Below, one piece after another: positions 26,112-35,012 of a stretch of DNA of 64,000 nucleotides. This stretch comes from an uncultured Paraprevotella sp. (lineage in GTDB: Bacteria > Bacteroidota > Bacteroidia > Bacteroidales > Bacteroidaceae). How positions within the stretch are numbered: position 1 is the stretch's first letter; the number at the start of each line of letters is the position of its first letter. A program made the position numbers and the translations under genes. The stretch covers positions 62,001 to 126,000 of the forward strand of contig CAMWUI010000002.1 of assembly GCA_947177395.1 (NCBI GenBank), in the 5' to 3' direction. The notes under the pieces are model-generated. The model was given only the letters and a program-made list of their open reading frames with translations, had not been told where the DNA came from and searched no databases.

Positions 26112-28863
26112 AGTTTGTTCCCCATCCGTAATCTGCTTCGAGGGGGACACGCATGTCGCATGCATGTTCCATTTCTTCAATTACGATACGTTGTACGCGT
26201 TCTTTTTCCTCGGGGTAGACATTGAAGTTTAATTCGTCGTGTACCTGGAGTATCATCTGCGAACGTAGGCCCTCTTCCCGAAACCGGCGGTAGATGCGTG
26301 TCATTGCTATTTTGATGATGTCTGCCGCTGTGCCCTGAATCGGTGCGTTGATGGCGTTTCGTTCGGCGTAACCGCGCACTACGGCATTGTGGCTGTTGAT
26401 GTCGCGCAAGTAACATTTGCGGTGGAAGATAGTTTCGGCATATCCGTTTTTACGGGCTGTCTCGATACTTTGGTTCATGTATTCGCGGACATACGGGTAA
26501 GTCTCGAAATATCCGTCTATCAGGTCTTTGGCCTCTCCGCGGCTTACGTTCATACGCTCAGCCAGTCCAAATACCGTGATGCCGTAGATGATGCCGAAGT
26601 TGGCCGTTTTTGCCTTGCTGCGTTCCTCCCGGCTTACATCTCCGATGTCTTTTTTATAGATTTTGGCTGCCGTGGCCGCATGGATGTCGTGTCTTTCGGC
26701 GAACGCCTCTGTCATGTGGGGGTCGCGGCTTAGGTGGGCCATGATGCGCAGTTCTATCTGGGAGTAGTCCGCCGAAAAGAACTCGCAACCGGGATCGGGG
26801 ATAAATGCTTTGCGTATCTCCTTGCCTTCGGCGTTTCGTACGGGGATATTCTGCAGGTTAGGATTGCTGCTACTCAGCCGACCGGTGGATGTAATGGTCT
26901 GGTTGAAAGACGTGTGTATGTGTCCGGTAGCGGGATTGACCAGTTTGGGTAATGCATCGATGTACGTACTGAGTAATTTTTTCAATCCACGGTGCTCCAA
27001 TATTTTTTCCACGATTTCGTGCTTGGAGCGCAGAGACTCCAGTACGTCTTCCGATGTTACGTACTGTCCTGTCTTCGTCTTCTTCGGTTTTTCCACAATC
27101 TTCAGACGGTCGAACAGAACTTCGCCCACTTGTTTGGGAGACGATATGTTGAACGGTTCGCCGGCCAATTGGTGTATCTCTGTTTCCAGTTGTTGCATCC
27201 GGGCGGTGTATTGGCGTGACGTTTCGGCCAAGGCCTTCGTGTCTATACGCACACCATTACGCTCCATATAAGCCAATATGGGCATGAGAGGCATCTCTAT
27301 GTCGTGGAACAGTTCGTAGGCACCTTCCTCACGGAGTTTCGGTTCAAGTATGTTCCACAGTTTCAGTGTAACGTCCGCGTCTTCGCACGCGTATTCATAA
27401 ACTGTCTCCGGAGGTAGATCACGCATGTTCTTCTGGTTTTTCCCTTTCGGCCCTATCAATTCGTCTATATGGATGGTTTTGTAGTGCAGGTAAGCTTCGG
27501 CCATGTAGTCCATGCCGTGATGCAGTTCGGGTTGCAGGACATAGTGGGCTATCATCGTGTCGAACAGTTCACCTTGCAACCGGATGCCGTAATTCTCCAG
27601 CACTAGTAGATCGTATTTCAGATTCTGCCCGATTTTGACAATATCGTAAGACTCGTAGACAATTTTAAATTCATTAACTATTTTTTGTGCTTCTTCTCTT
27701 TTGGCGGGGATGGGAACGTAGAAAGCCTCGTTTTCCTGGATGCTGAAGCTTAGACCCACCAATTCGGCCGTTATCGGGTCGGTACCTGTGGTCTCTGTAT
27801 CCAGACTGAGTATTTTGCTTGTAAGTATTAAATCAATTAAATTCTTTCTTTTATCCTTGTTGTCAATGAGTTGATAAGATACAGACTCTCTATTGTAGCT
27901 CGTGAGATTTGAATATTCAGAGCCATCCTGTCCATCGGGCGTGAATTCTGTAAAGAGAGAGCCTTGTAAAGGCTGTTGCGGAACAGTGTTTTTTTCCTTT
28001 TTGTATTTTCGGTCGAGCAGAGAACGGAATTCCAGTTCCTCGAACAATTTTTGCAGTTCCTCCCGGTTGGCCTCTTCTGTTCGGAGCGCTTCCATATCCA
28101 GCAGGATGGGAACGTCGGTTTTGATGGTGGCTAGAAATTTTGAGAAGCGAATTTGCTCTATGTTTTCTTCCACTTTCTTTTTCAAGGCTCCCTTGAGGCG
28201 ATCGGTCTGTTCGAGCAGTGACTCGATACTTCCGAATTCGGTAATCAGTTTGACAGCCGTCTTTTCTCCCACGCCGGGGCATCCGGGTATGTTGTCCGAT
28301 GCATCGCCCATCAGGCCGAGCAGGTCTATCACCTGCATGGGGGTGGAGATACCAAATTTGGCTTTCACTTCTTCCGGTCCCAGTATGTCGAATTCTTTAT
28401 CACCGAACTTGGGGCGGTACATACGGACATGTTCACTTACCAATTGGCCATAGTCTTTGTCCGGCGTCATCATATATGTGGGTATGCCTTTGGTGTCGGC
28501 CTGCGTAGCTAGTGTGCCGATAACGTCATCGGCCTCGTAACCGGCAACTTCCAGGATGGGGATACGGTAAGCCTTTAGGATTTCCTTTATATAAGGTACG
28601 GCTGTGCGGATGCCTTCTGGTGTTTCCTCACGCTGTGCCTTGTAGGCCGGATAAGCTTCGTGGCGGAAGGTGGGGCCGGCCGGGTCGAACGCCACGCCGA
28701 TATGGGTGGGTTTCTCCTTGGAGAGAACTTCTTCCAGCGTGTTTACGAACCCCAATACGGCCGATGTATTCACTCCTTTGGAGTTGATTCGTGGACTTTT
28801 GATGAATGCATAGTAAGCCCTGTATATTAAAGCGTAAGCATCTAAAAGAAATAGTTTATCCAT
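26095..28863 (-). CDS. polA: DNA polymerase I
   Basis: A 922-residue family A polymerase used in Okazaki-fragment processing and repair. Three domains are evident. The 5'-3' exonuclease occupies residues about 1-290 (FLLDAYALIYRAYYAF, YEADDVIGTLA, GDASDNIPGCPGVGEKTA). The 3'-5' proofreading domain lies near 310-500, with an intact DxE in SLDTETTGTDP. The polymerase domain has motif A (FSADYSQIELRIMAHLSRD), motif B (KTANFGIIYGI) and motif C (QVHDELNF). The start at 28863 (MDKLFLLDAYALIYRAY) matches the family; the frame extends 11 codons further without resemblance. It is divergent from the polyprenyl synthetase gene. Confidence 0.97.
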   Translation of the reverse strand: MDKLFLLDAYALIYRAYYAFIKSPRINSKGVNTSAVLGFVNTLEEVLSKEKPTHIGVAFDPAGPTFRHEAYPAYKAQREETPEGIRTAVPYIKEILKAYRIPILEVAGYEADDVIGTLATQADTKGIPTYMMTPDKDYGQLVSEHVRMYRPKFGDKEFDILGPEEVKAKFGISTPMQVIDLLGLMGDASDNIPGCPGVGEKTAVKLITEFGSIESLLEQTDRLKGALKKKVEENIEQIRFSKFLATIKTDVPILLDMEALRTEEANREELQKLFEELEFRSLLDRKYKKEKNTVPQQPLQGSLFTEFTPDGQDGSEYSNLTSYNRESVSYQLIDNKDKRKNLIDLILTSKILSLDTETTGTDPITAELVGLSFSIQENEAFYVPIPAKREEAQKIVNEFKIVYESYDIVKIGQNLKYDLLVLENYGIRLQGELFDTMIAHYVLQPELHHGMDYMAEAYLHYKTIHIDELIGPKGKNQKNMRDLPPETVYEYACEDADVTLKLWNILEPKLREEGAYELFHDIEMPLMPILAYMERNGVRIDTKALAETSRQYTARMQQLETEIHQLAGEPFNISSPKQVGEVLFDRLKIVEKPKKTKTGQYVTSEDVLESLRSKHEIVEKILEHRGLKKLLSTYIDALPKLVNPATGHIHTSFNQTITSTGRLSSSNPNLQNIPVRNAEGKEIRKAFIPDPGCEFFSADYSQIELRIMAHLSRDPHMTEAFAERHDIHAATAAKIYKKDIGDVSREERSKAKTANFGIIYGITVFGLAERMNVSRGEAKDLIDGYFETYPYVREYMNQSIETARKNGYAETIFHRKCYLRDINSHNAVVRGYAERNAINAPIQGTAADIIKIAMTRIYRRFREEGLRSQMILQVHDELNFNVYPEEKERVQRIVIEEMEHACDMRVPLEADYGWGTNWLEAH

Positions 28864-28924
28864 AAGGCAGTAGTTTTTCTCTGTAAATTTACTCAAAAAA
28901 TATTATCTACTTTCGATTTTTATG

Positions 28925-28932
28925 TACTTTTG
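28925..28932 (+). promoter_or_regulatory. -7 box for the polyprenyl synthetase gene
   Basis: The sequence TACTTTTG matches TAnnTTTG. It overlaps a potential upstream TTG start at 28930 and therefore supports translation from the ATG at 28957. Confidence 0.55.
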
Positions 28933-28956
28933 CACTCTAAACGGTGCTATTGGTGT

Positions 28957-29928
28957 ATGAGTGTATTGTTACGGATGCAGCGTCCTGTGGAGACCGGGCT
29001 GGAGGCTTTCAAAGCTTTGTTTCAGTCCGAAGTGCGACATACGAATCCTTTGTTGAGAATAGCTTTGGAACATGTGACACGGCGCGGAGGTAAGTTGATG
29101 CGCCCGACGTTGTTGTTGCTGTCCGCCCGCGAAGTGGGGGAGGAAAGCGAATCGGTGATGCATGCGGCTGTAGCCTTGGAGATGCTTCATACGGCCAGTT
29201 TGGTGCACGATGATGTGGTAGACGAGAGTGATCAGCGTCGCGGACAGCGATCGGTGAATGCCCTGATGGATAATAAGGCAGCCGTGCTGGTGGGGGATTA
29301 TCTACTTTCCACGGCGCTGAAGCATGCGGCACAGACCGGGAGTAATTGTATGGTGGAACGGGTAGCTTGGCTGGGACAGACGCTCTCTGACGGCGAATTG
29401 CAGCAGTTGGCCAATATTTCGTCTGAAGATCTGTCGGAAGATGCTTATTATGATGTCATACGCAAAAAGACGGCGTCTTTGTTTGCCGTCTGCGCGGAGG
29501 GCGGAGCCATGCTGGCCGGCGGTACAGACAGGGAGGTGGAGCGTGCACGGCAGTTGGGTGAAAATATCGGCATCTGTTTTCAGTTGCGGGACGATATATT
29601 CGATTATTACGATGCAGAAGTGGGCAAACCTACTGGCAACGACATGAAGGAGGGCAAGCTGACACTCCCTGTCTTGTATGCCGTGTCGCAGCCGCAGGCG
29701 GAGGATATGCGCGGGCTGGCTTTGAAAGTACGTTCCGGAGAGGCTTCCGACGCTGAAATACGGCGTCTGGTGGATTTCACAAAACAACAGGGCGGTATAG
29801 AATATGCCCGTCAGGTAATGGAGGAATATCGTAACCGTTCGTTCCGTTTGCTGGAGGGGTACCAGAATGCAGAGGTAGTCGAGGCGCTCCGGTTGTACGT
29901 GGATTTCGTTGTGGACAGAAGTTTGTAG
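28957..29928 (+). CDS. Trans-polyprenyl diphosphate synthase
   Basis: A 323-residue isoprenyl diphosphate synthase that elongates an allylic diphosphate with isopentenyl diphosphate to a long all-trans chain, probably the menaquinone side chain. The first aspartate-rich motif is LVHDDVVDESD, preceded by GGKLMRPTLLLLSA. The second is QLRDDIFDYYDAE, followed by GNDMKEGKLTLPVLYA. The residues just before the first motif are not the bulky pair of short-chain enzymes, which fits an octaprenyl-type product, but the chain length is inference. It is monocistronic, divergent from polA and convergent with deoC. Confidence 0.9.
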   Translation: MSVLLRMQRPVETGLEAFKALFQSEVRHTNPLLRIALEHVTRRGGKLMRPTLLLLSAREVGEESESVMHAAVALEMLHTASLVHDDVVDESDQRRGQRSVNALMDNKAAVLVGDYLLSTALKHAAQTGSNCMVERVAWLGQTLSDGELQQLANISSEDLSEDAYYDVIRKKTASLFAVCAEGGAMLAGGTDREVERARQLGENIGICFQLRDDIFDYYDAEVGKPTGNDMKEGKLTLPVLYAVSQPQAEDMRGLALKVRSGEASDAEIRRLVDFTKQQGGIEYARQVMEEYRNRSFRLLEGYQNAEVVEALRLYVDFVVDRSL

Positions 29929-29942
29929 CGGATGTCTTTTTT

Positions 29943-29986
29943 AAATGATAAACCGACGATTTTCTGAGTCATCGGTTTATCATTTT
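29943..29986. terminator. Bidirectional terminator
   Basis: AAATGATAAACCGA (29943-29956) and TCGGTTTATCATTT (29972-29985) form a 14-bp perfect stem with a T-run on both strands. It lies between the convergent polyprenyl synthetase and deoC genes. Confidence 0.8.
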
Positions 29987-30011
29987 GGGATATGCTTTTC
30001 AGAAGAAACAA

Positions 30012-30926
30012 TCAAAAGAATTTAGTCTCGCTGCCCAGTATGTCGCTCAGCAACTGGTTGGCCAGACGGCTTGTGCCGAGCCGTAACCATTGGTTAGTGA
30101 GCCACTTTTCGCCCAAGATTTCTTTTACGATGGTGTAGTAAATCAGTGCGTCGTGTACGCTGTTCATACCTCCGGCCGGTTTGAATCCTATCTGGATGCC
30201 CGTCTTGTCATAATACTCCTTGATGGCCTGACACATGACATAGGCGGCTTCCGGGGTGGCGGCAGGATCCAGCTTTCCGGTGGAAGTTTTGATATAGTCG
30301 GCGCCTGCATACATGGCCAGCAGAGAGGCTTTCTTGATGTTTTCGGCTGTTTTCAGGCATCCGGTTTCCAGAATCACTTTCATTTTCCTGTCTCCGCATA
30401 CGGCTTTCAGTTCGCTTATCTCGTCGCAGACCGTTTCGTAGTCCTCGCTCAGGAACTTGCCCACCGACATCACGATATCTATCTCAGTGGCACCGTCTTT
30501 CAAAGCTAGTGCGGTCTCGGCCACTTTTACCTCTATTACGGCCTGTGAAGAGGGGAAACTGCCCGATACGCAGGCTACTTCCACGCCTTCCACTTCGAGT
30601 GACTGGCTGACAATCTGGGCAAAGCAGGGATATACACAGATGGTGGCCACGTGGGGCAGGTCGGGGTACTTGTCCTCGAATTCGTTTACTTTTTCCGTAA
30701 ATTTCAACACGCTTTCTTCGCTGTCGGTTGTTTTCAGGGTGGTAAGTTCCACGCTGCCCAACAGGAATTTCTTCACTTCCGTAGTATCGTTCTCAGGCAC
30801 TTTCTCGGCGATGATGCGTGCCACTTCCGCTTTCACGGCTTCATCGTCCTGCTGTATGTTGTATTTCCTCAGGGCTTGTTCGTACTTGCTGGTTGCAGTT
30901 TCGTGTACATGATGATGTTCGCTCAT
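30012..30926 (-). CDS. deoC: Deoxyribose-phosphate aldolase
   Basis: A 304-residue class I aldolase that splits 2-deoxyribose 5-phosphate into acetaldehyde and glyceraldehyde 3-phosphate in deoxynucleoside breakdown. The Schiff-base lysine lies in DYIKTSTGKLDPAATPEA and the second active-site lysine in IGFKPAGGMNS. EIDIVMSVGKFLS and VILETGCL are typical strand ends. It is longer than the 220-260 residue bacterial norm because of an N-terminal helical extension (residues 1-60), which I recall in Bacteroidetes homologues. Its start overlaps the stop of the MazG-like gene by 4 bases, so translation is coupled. Confidence 0.95.
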   Translation of the reverse strand: MSEHHHVHETATSKYEQALRKYNIQQDDEAVKAEVARIIAEKVPENDTTEVKKFLLGSVELTTLKTTDSEESVLKFTEKVNEFEDKYPDLPHVATICVYPCFAQIVSQSLEVEGVEVACVSGSFPSSQAVIEVKVAETALALKDGATEIDIVMSVGKFLSEDYETVCDEISELKAVCGDRKMKVILETGCLKTAENIKKASLLAMYAGADYIKTSTGKLDPAATPEAAYVMCQAIKEYYDKTGIQIGFKPAGGMNSVHDALIYYTIVKEILGEKWLTNQWLRLGTSRLANQLLSDILGSETKFF

Positions 30927-31252
30927 TTTGATTGTAGTTTTGGGTTGTTTATATGTCTTTCCTTATCTCTGTTTGTCTTTTTGGCAAAGCTTTTTTCCAG
31001 TGCCTTGGTCAGGTCCACTCCCGTCTGATTGGCCAGGCAGATGAGTACCCAAAGTATGTCGGCCATTTCCTCGGCCAGATCTGTCTTTTCGTCTTTCTTG
31101 AACGACTGGTCGCCGTATCTGCGTGCCATGATGCGTGCCAGTTCGCCCACTTCTTCCGTCAGGCAGGCCATGTTTGTAAGCTCGCTGAAATAACGCACGC
31201 CGTAGGAGTGTATCCATTCGTCCACGCGCTTCTGTGCCTCTTCTATTGTCAT
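30923..31252 (-). CDS. MazG-like nucleotide pyrophosphohydrolase
   Basis: A 109-residue all-alpha NTP pyrophosphohydrolase. The metal-binding motifs are intact: EEVGE in ACLTEEVGELARIMARR (residues about 31-47) and EEMAD in DLAEEMADILWVLICLA (about 66-82). Small proteins of this kind hydrolyse non-canonical or excess nucleoside triphosphates. It lies between dtd (4-base gap) and deoC (4-base overlap), which together look like a nucleotide/tRNA quality-control operon. Confidence 0.9.
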   Translation of the reverse strand: MTIEEAQKRVDEWIHSYGVRYFSELTNMACLTEEVGELARIMARRYGDQSFKKDEKTDLAEEMADILWVLICLANQTGVDLTKALEKSFAKKTNRDKERHINNPKLQSK

Positions 31253-31256
31253 AGTG

Positions 31257-31709
31257 TTATTCCCTGTTTTTGGTGTCCATACAGATGGTTACAGGGCCGT
31301 CGTTGAGCAGTTCCACCTTCATGTCCGCTCCGAATTCACCCGTACCCACAGGTTTGCCCAATGCTTCGCTCAGGTTGTGGCAGAAAGCGTCGTACAAGGG
31401 GATGGCGGTGGCGTGTCCGGCGGCGCGTATATAGGAAGGGCGGTTGCCTTTCTTATAGGAAGCCATCAGTGTAAACTGACTGACTACCAATATTTCTCCG
31501 TCGCAGTCCAGAATGCTTTTGTTCATCACTCCCGCCTCGTCATCGAATATGCGCAGTCCCGTCACCTTGTGGCAGAGCCATTCTATGTCTTCCTGGCCAT
31601 CAGCTTCTTCTATGCCGATCAGGATAAGCAGTCCTTTGCCTATGGCCACCTTGCATGTTCCATTTATCGTGACCGATGCGCGGGCCACCCGTTGTATAAC
31701 GATTCTCAT
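31257..31709 (-). CDS. dtd: D-aminoacyl-tRNA deacylase
   Basis: A 150-residue DTD homologue that removes D-amino acids, and glycine mischarged on tRNA-Ala, from tRNA. The active-site SQFTLMA motif is at residues about 77-83. The cross-subunit Gly-cisPro motif is present at about 135-141 within LLNDGPVTI. Length and start (MRIVIQRVARASVTING) are canonical. It heads the dtd-mazG-deoC run. The -7 box at 31764-31771 is 54 bases upstream and faces the toxin-antitoxin promoter. Confidence 0.96.
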   Translation of the reverse strand: MRIVIQRVARASVTINGTCKVAIGKGLLILIGIEEADGQEDIEWLCHKVTGLRIFDDEAGVMNKSILDCDGEILVVSQFTLMASYKKGNRPSYIRAAGHATAIPLYDAFCHNLSEALGKPVGTGEFGADMKVELLNDGPVTICMDTKNRE

Positions 31710-31763
31710 ATTCCTGTCATTGCGTTAAAAGCCTACAATATTCGGCAAAAAAAAGCATTTATG

Positions 31764-31771
31764 CAAATGTA
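31764..31771 (-). promoter_or_regulatory. -7 box for dtd-mazG-deoC
   Basis: On the minus strand this reads TACATTTG, 54 bases upstream of the dtd ATG. It is back-to-back with the toxin-antitoxin promoter at 31812-31819. Confidence 0.45.
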
Positions 31772-31811
31772 ATTTCAGCTATTTGTTGGTGGATGATAAC
31801 GTTTTTATATA

Positions 31812-31819
31812 TATCTTTG
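31812..31819 (+). promoter_or_regulatory. -7 box for the MNT/HEPN pair
   Basis: The sequence TATCTTTG matches TAnnTTTG, 19 bases upstream of the MNT ATG. TTTG at 31782-31785 is 26 bases upstream of it, longer than the normal spacing. Confidence 0.5.
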
Positions 31820-31838
31820 TAACTAAAGTGATTGAATA

Positions 31839-32135
31839 ATGTGTACACGTGAGCAATGTATTGAGCGATTGCGAGAGTCTGCTCCCTATATCCGTCAAGA
31901 ATTCGGGGTAGAATCTATGTGCCTTTTTGGTTCCATGGCACGTGGAGACAATCGGGAGGATAGTGATGTTGACGTGTGTGTCAGTATGCCTCCTAAGGCG
32001 TTTAAGTTGGTTTCGTTGAAAGATTTCCTGCAACATCTTTTGGGTGTTGCGGTTGATGTGGTTCGTCGTACTCCACGCCTTGATCCATTTTTGCTGAGTG
32101 AAATAGAACGTGATGGAGTCAGTATCTTCTCATAA
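31839..32135 (+). CDS. MNT-domain nucleotidyltransferase (antitoxin MntA-like)
   Basis: A 98-residue minimal nucleotidyltransferase. The hallmark GSMARG (residues 31-36) is followed by DSDVDV, giving the metal-binding Asp43 and Asp45; a third acidic residue is Asp73 in VAVDVV. In characterised MNT-HEPN modules this protein neutralises the HEPN partner by adding AMP to a tyrosine near its active site. It overlaps the HEPN gene by 23 bases. The pair has its own -7 box and lies against the direction of the surrounding dtd and uvrC genes, as an inserted cassette would. Confidence 0.88.
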   Translation: MCTREQCIERLRESAPYIRQEFGVESMCLFGSMARGDNREDSDVDVCVSMPPKAFKLVSLKDFLQHLLGVAVDVVRRTPRLDPFLLSEIERDGVSIFS

Positions 32136-32493
32136 AGATTTGGTTCGTCACATTCTTGGTCAATTGGCAGAGGCTTGTGAAATGGTTGTGGCATGGAATA
32201 AGAATGTAGATTCTGTAAATGATTATTTGACTTCTTCAGATGGAATGCAAAAAATGGCAGCCACTTGTATGTTGATTGAGAGTATTGGGGAGGGAGTGAA
32301 GAAAATAGATCGTCTTCTTCCTGATTTTCTTACTCGTATTGAACCGGATATACCTTGGCGTAGTATAAAAGGGTTGCGCGATCATATTGCTCATGGGTAT
32401 TTTAATATAGATGCTGATGTTGTTTTTGATGTTGCAATAAATGAAATACCACGGCTTAAAGGTATATTTGTATCTCTTCAATCTTGCTTATAG
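32113..32493 (+). CDS. HEPN-domain toxin (HepT-like ribonuclease)
   Basis: A 126-residue helical HEPN protein. The RX4HXY motif, which forms the ribonuclease active site and carries the tyrosine AMPylated by MNT partners, is complete: Arg89, His94 and Tyr96 in GLRDHIAHGYF. An upstream acidic segment (ESIGEGVKKID) is also standard. The chosen ATG is one codon inside a GTG-led frame; either would overlap the MNT gene. The gene converges on uvrC with 8 bases between the stop codons. A type VII toxin-antitoxin role is inferred from the family. Confidence 0.88.
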   Translation: MESVSSHKDLVRHILGQLAEACEMVVAWNKNVDSVNDYLTSSDGMQKMAATCMLIESIGEGVKKIDRLLPDFLTRIEPDIPWRSIKGLRDHIAHGYFNIDADVVFDVAINEIPRLKGIFVSLQSCL

Positions 32494-32501
32494 CTGTTTC
32501 T

Positions 32502-34334
32502 TTAAGATGTGGAGTTATGGAAATACCCGAAAATAATTATTGCTTTGGCTTTTCCTATGGTATTTCCCAGTTGTTCGAGCGTAGCTTCCCGAATGCGCTT
32601 TACGCTTTTGAATTCTTTGAGTAACAGTGTTTTAGTTTTATCTCCGATACCCTTTATGCGATCTAGTTCCGAAGTCACCTGGTGCTTGCTACGCTTGTCG
32701 CGGTGGAAGGTGATGGCGAAACGGTGCACCTCGTCCTGTATCTGTGTCAGCAGGCGGAACAGGGGGCTGTCCTGCTTTAGTCCGATGACTACGGGAGGAC
32801 AGCCGAAGAGCAGTTCATGGGTGCGATGACGGTCGTCTTTAGCCAGTCCGGCGATAGGAATAGACAGGTGCAGTTCATCTTCGACAACCTGCCTTACCAC
32901 CTCCATCTGACCTTTTCCTCCGTCGGTGATGATAAGGTCGGGCAGGGGAGCACACTCTTCTTTGAGTCGTCCGTAGCGCCTTCTCACTACTTCCTGCATA
33001 GAAGCGTAGTCATCCGGCCCTTCAACCGTTTTGATGTTGTATTTACGGTAGTCCGCTTTGCTCGGTTTGCACTTTTTGAATACCACACAGGCTGCTACGG
33101 CATTAGTTCCGGAGATGTTGGAGTTGTCGAAACACTCTATTTGCAGGGGTAGTTTGTCCAGTTTCAGCTGCTCCTGTATTTCCTTCATTAGGCGTACGCT
33201 TTTCTGTTCCGGATTGAGCTTTTCGGCCTGTTTCAGGCGATCCGCTTTGTATTGTTTGACGTTGAGGATGGAGAGTTCCAGTAGCTTCTTTTTATCTCCC
33301 CGTTGCGGTATCGTCAAGGTGATATTCTCCATCGGAAGTTCGATTTCAAACGGGATGATAATCTCTCGCGATGTGCTTTTGTAGCGTTCTCTCATTTCCA
33401 CGATACCCAGCGAAAGCAGTTCTTCCTGCGTTTCGTTCAGCCGCTTTTTGTATTCGAAGGTGAAGGCTTGGTTGATACACCCGTTCGTCACGTGCAGATA
33501 GTTGATGTAAGCCACATTCTCGTCATCTTCGATGGCGAAAGCGTCAATGTTGTGCAGTGCGTTGCTCACCACTTCGCTTCGGTAGCGATGATTCTCTATC
33601 AGTTCGTATTTCTGTTTCAGTTCCTGTGCCTCTTCAAAGCGGAGTTCGCTGGCCAGCTGTTGCATTTCCGCCAACAGTTTTCGTCCCACTTCCGCCGTGT
33701 TGCCTTTCAGAATTTCCTTGGCTTCCGTTATATATTGCATGTACTCCTTGTGGCTCTGGTTGCCTGTACAGGGGCCTTTGCAGTTCTTTATGTGATACTC
33801 CAGACACACCTGGAACTTGCCGTTTCGGATGTTTTCCGGTGTGAGCGGTAAGTGGCAGGTACGGAGCGGATACAGCTTTTTGATAAGTTCCAGCAGGGAG
33901 TTTATCGTGGGGGTATGGCTGTAAGGACCGAAGTATGTGGAACCGTTGCGGATGATGTTCCGGGTCTTGAAGATACGCGGAAAATATTCGTTGGTGACAC
34001 AGATGGAAGGGTAGGTCTTGTCGTCTTTCAACAGCACGTTGTAGTGCGGCTTATATTTCTTGATAAGGTTGTTTTCGAGCAATAAGGCATCCGCTTCCGT
34101 TTTCACGACGATGTATCTGATGTCGCGGATACGGCTCACAAGTATGGCTGTTTTCCTATTAAGGTGTTCTTTGCTGAAGTAAGAATATACCCGCCGTTTC
34201 AAGTTTTTTGCCTTACCTACATAAATGATTTCTTCTTTATCGTTCAGATATTGGTAGCATCCGGGGCATTCGGGTAGGTTAAGTACAATACCTTTCAGAT
34301 AAGCGTCGGTCTTTTCTTTTTCCTGTTGTGTCAT
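32502..34334 (-). CDS. uvrC: Excinuclease ABC subunit C
   Basis: A 610-residue nucleotide-excision-repair nuclease that cuts both sides of a lesion after UvrAB loading. The GIY-YIG domain for the 3' incision is at residues about 20-95 (PGCYQYLNDKEEIIYVGKAK...). The UVR helix pair for UvrB contact lies near 205-240 (LASELRFEEAQELKQKYELI). The RNase H-like domain for the 5' cut includes ECFDNSNISG and LIITDGGKGQ. A C-terminal helix-hairpin-helix pair is present (IKGIGDKTKTLLLKEF). It lies downstream of apt and mnmG on the same strand; a strong inverted repeat (34357-34440) separates it from apt. Confidence 0.97.
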   Translation of the reverse strand: MTQQEKEKTDAYLKGIVLNLPECPGCYQYLNDKEEIIYVGKAKNLKRRVYSYFSKEHLNRKTAILVSRIRDIRYIVVKTEADALLLENNLIKKYKPHYNVLLKDDKTYPSICVTNEYFPRIFKTRNIIRNGSTYFGPYSHTPTINSLLELIKKLYPLRTCHLPLTPENIRNGKFQVCLEYHIKNCKGPCTGNQSHKEYMQYITEAKEILKGNTAEVGRKLLAEMQQLASELRFEEAQELKQKYELIENHRYRSEVVSNALHNIDAFAIEDDENVAYINYLHVTNGCINQAFTFEYKKRLNETQEELLSLGIVEMRERYKSTSREIIIPFEIELPMENITLTIPQRGDKKKLLELSILNVKQYKADRLKQAEKLNPEQKSVRLMKEIQEQLKLDKLPLQIECFDNSNISGTNAVAACVVFKKCKPSKADYRKYNIKTVEGPDDYASMQEVVRRRYGRLKEECAPLPDLIITDGGKGQMEVVRQVVEDELHLSIPIAGLAKDDRHRTHELLFGCPPVVIGLKQDSPLFRLLTQIQDEVHRFAITFHRDKRSKHQVTSELDRIKGIGDKTKTLLLKEFKSVKRIREATLEQLGNTIGKAKAIIIFGYFHNSTS

Positions 34335-34356
34335 GGGCTTAGTGTTAAACTGGGAG

Positions 34357-34440
34357 GATACACAGACGATGCCGGTTTAAGCCGGTGTGTCGGAAAAAAC
34401 AGTCTGTGTCTGTCTGTCGGACCGGCATCGTCTGTGTATC
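34357..34440. repeat. Perfect 20-bp inverted repeat between apt and uvrC
   Basis: Positions 34357-34376 are the exact reverse complement of 34421-34440, around a 44-base internal segment that contains further CCGG- and CAGACAG-like partial repeats. It fills most of the 114-base gap. No T-run follows on the minus strand, so it may be a structural or regulatory RNA element, a bidirectional stop, or a small repeat element. Confidence 0.75.
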
Positions 34441-34448
34441 GCATGTGT

Positions 34449-34979
34449 TTAGATGCGGAGCAGGGTACTTATTTCACAGTCCTTGTCAAAGACTTCCCGT
34501 CCGTTCAGTCCTTCGCCGTTCAGTTCTATGATAAAGTTGATATAAACCTGCGACGGATTGAATTGCTTTACGAGGTTATAGGCTGCTTTCATGGAACCAC
34601 CGGTTGCCAGTAAGTCATCATGTAAAAGAACGACGTCTTTCTCTTCGATGGCGTCTTTGTGGATTTCTATGGTATCCTTTCCGTATTCTTTCATATACGT
34701 TTCCTGTAGAGTGTCGGCTGGCAGTTTTCCTTGTTTTCTGCACATGACGAATCCTGCGCCTAATTTCACGGCTAAAGCCGCGCCTAGTACAAATCCTCTG
34801 GATTCTATACCCACCACTTTGGTGATGCCTTTGTCTTTATAGATTTCGTAGAGTTCGTTAAGCATAATCTTCAGACACTCGTTGCTTTTGAATAGTGTTG
34901 TCACATCTTTGAACTGAATGCCGGGGATGGGAAAATTAGGTATGTTCCTCAGATTTTTCAATAGTGTTTCGTTGTTCAT
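34449..34979 (-). CDS. apt: Adenine phosphoribosyltransferase
   Basis: A 176-residue purine-salvage enzyme converting adenine and PRPP to AMP. The PRPP-binding loop is VVLLHDDLLATGGSMKAA (residues about 120-137), with the two acidic residues replaced in order by His-Asp-Asp. The adenine-pocket segment GIESRGFVLGAALA (about 58-71) and FVMCRKQGKLP are typical. Length is canonical. It lies between mnmG (58-base gap holding a parS-like site) and uvrC. Confidence 0.96.
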   Translation of the reverse strand: MNNETLLKNLRNIPNFPIPGIQFKDVTTLFKSNECLKIMLNELYEIYKDKGITKVVGIESRGFVLGAALAVKLGAGFVMCRKQGKLPADTLQETYMKEYGKDTIEIHKDAIEEKDVVLLHDDLLATGGSMKAAYNLVKQFNPSQVYINFIIELNGEGLNGREVFDKDCEISTLLRI

Positions 34980-35012
34980 AACCAGAATTTTATGAGTTAA
35001 AGTTTTAAGTGA

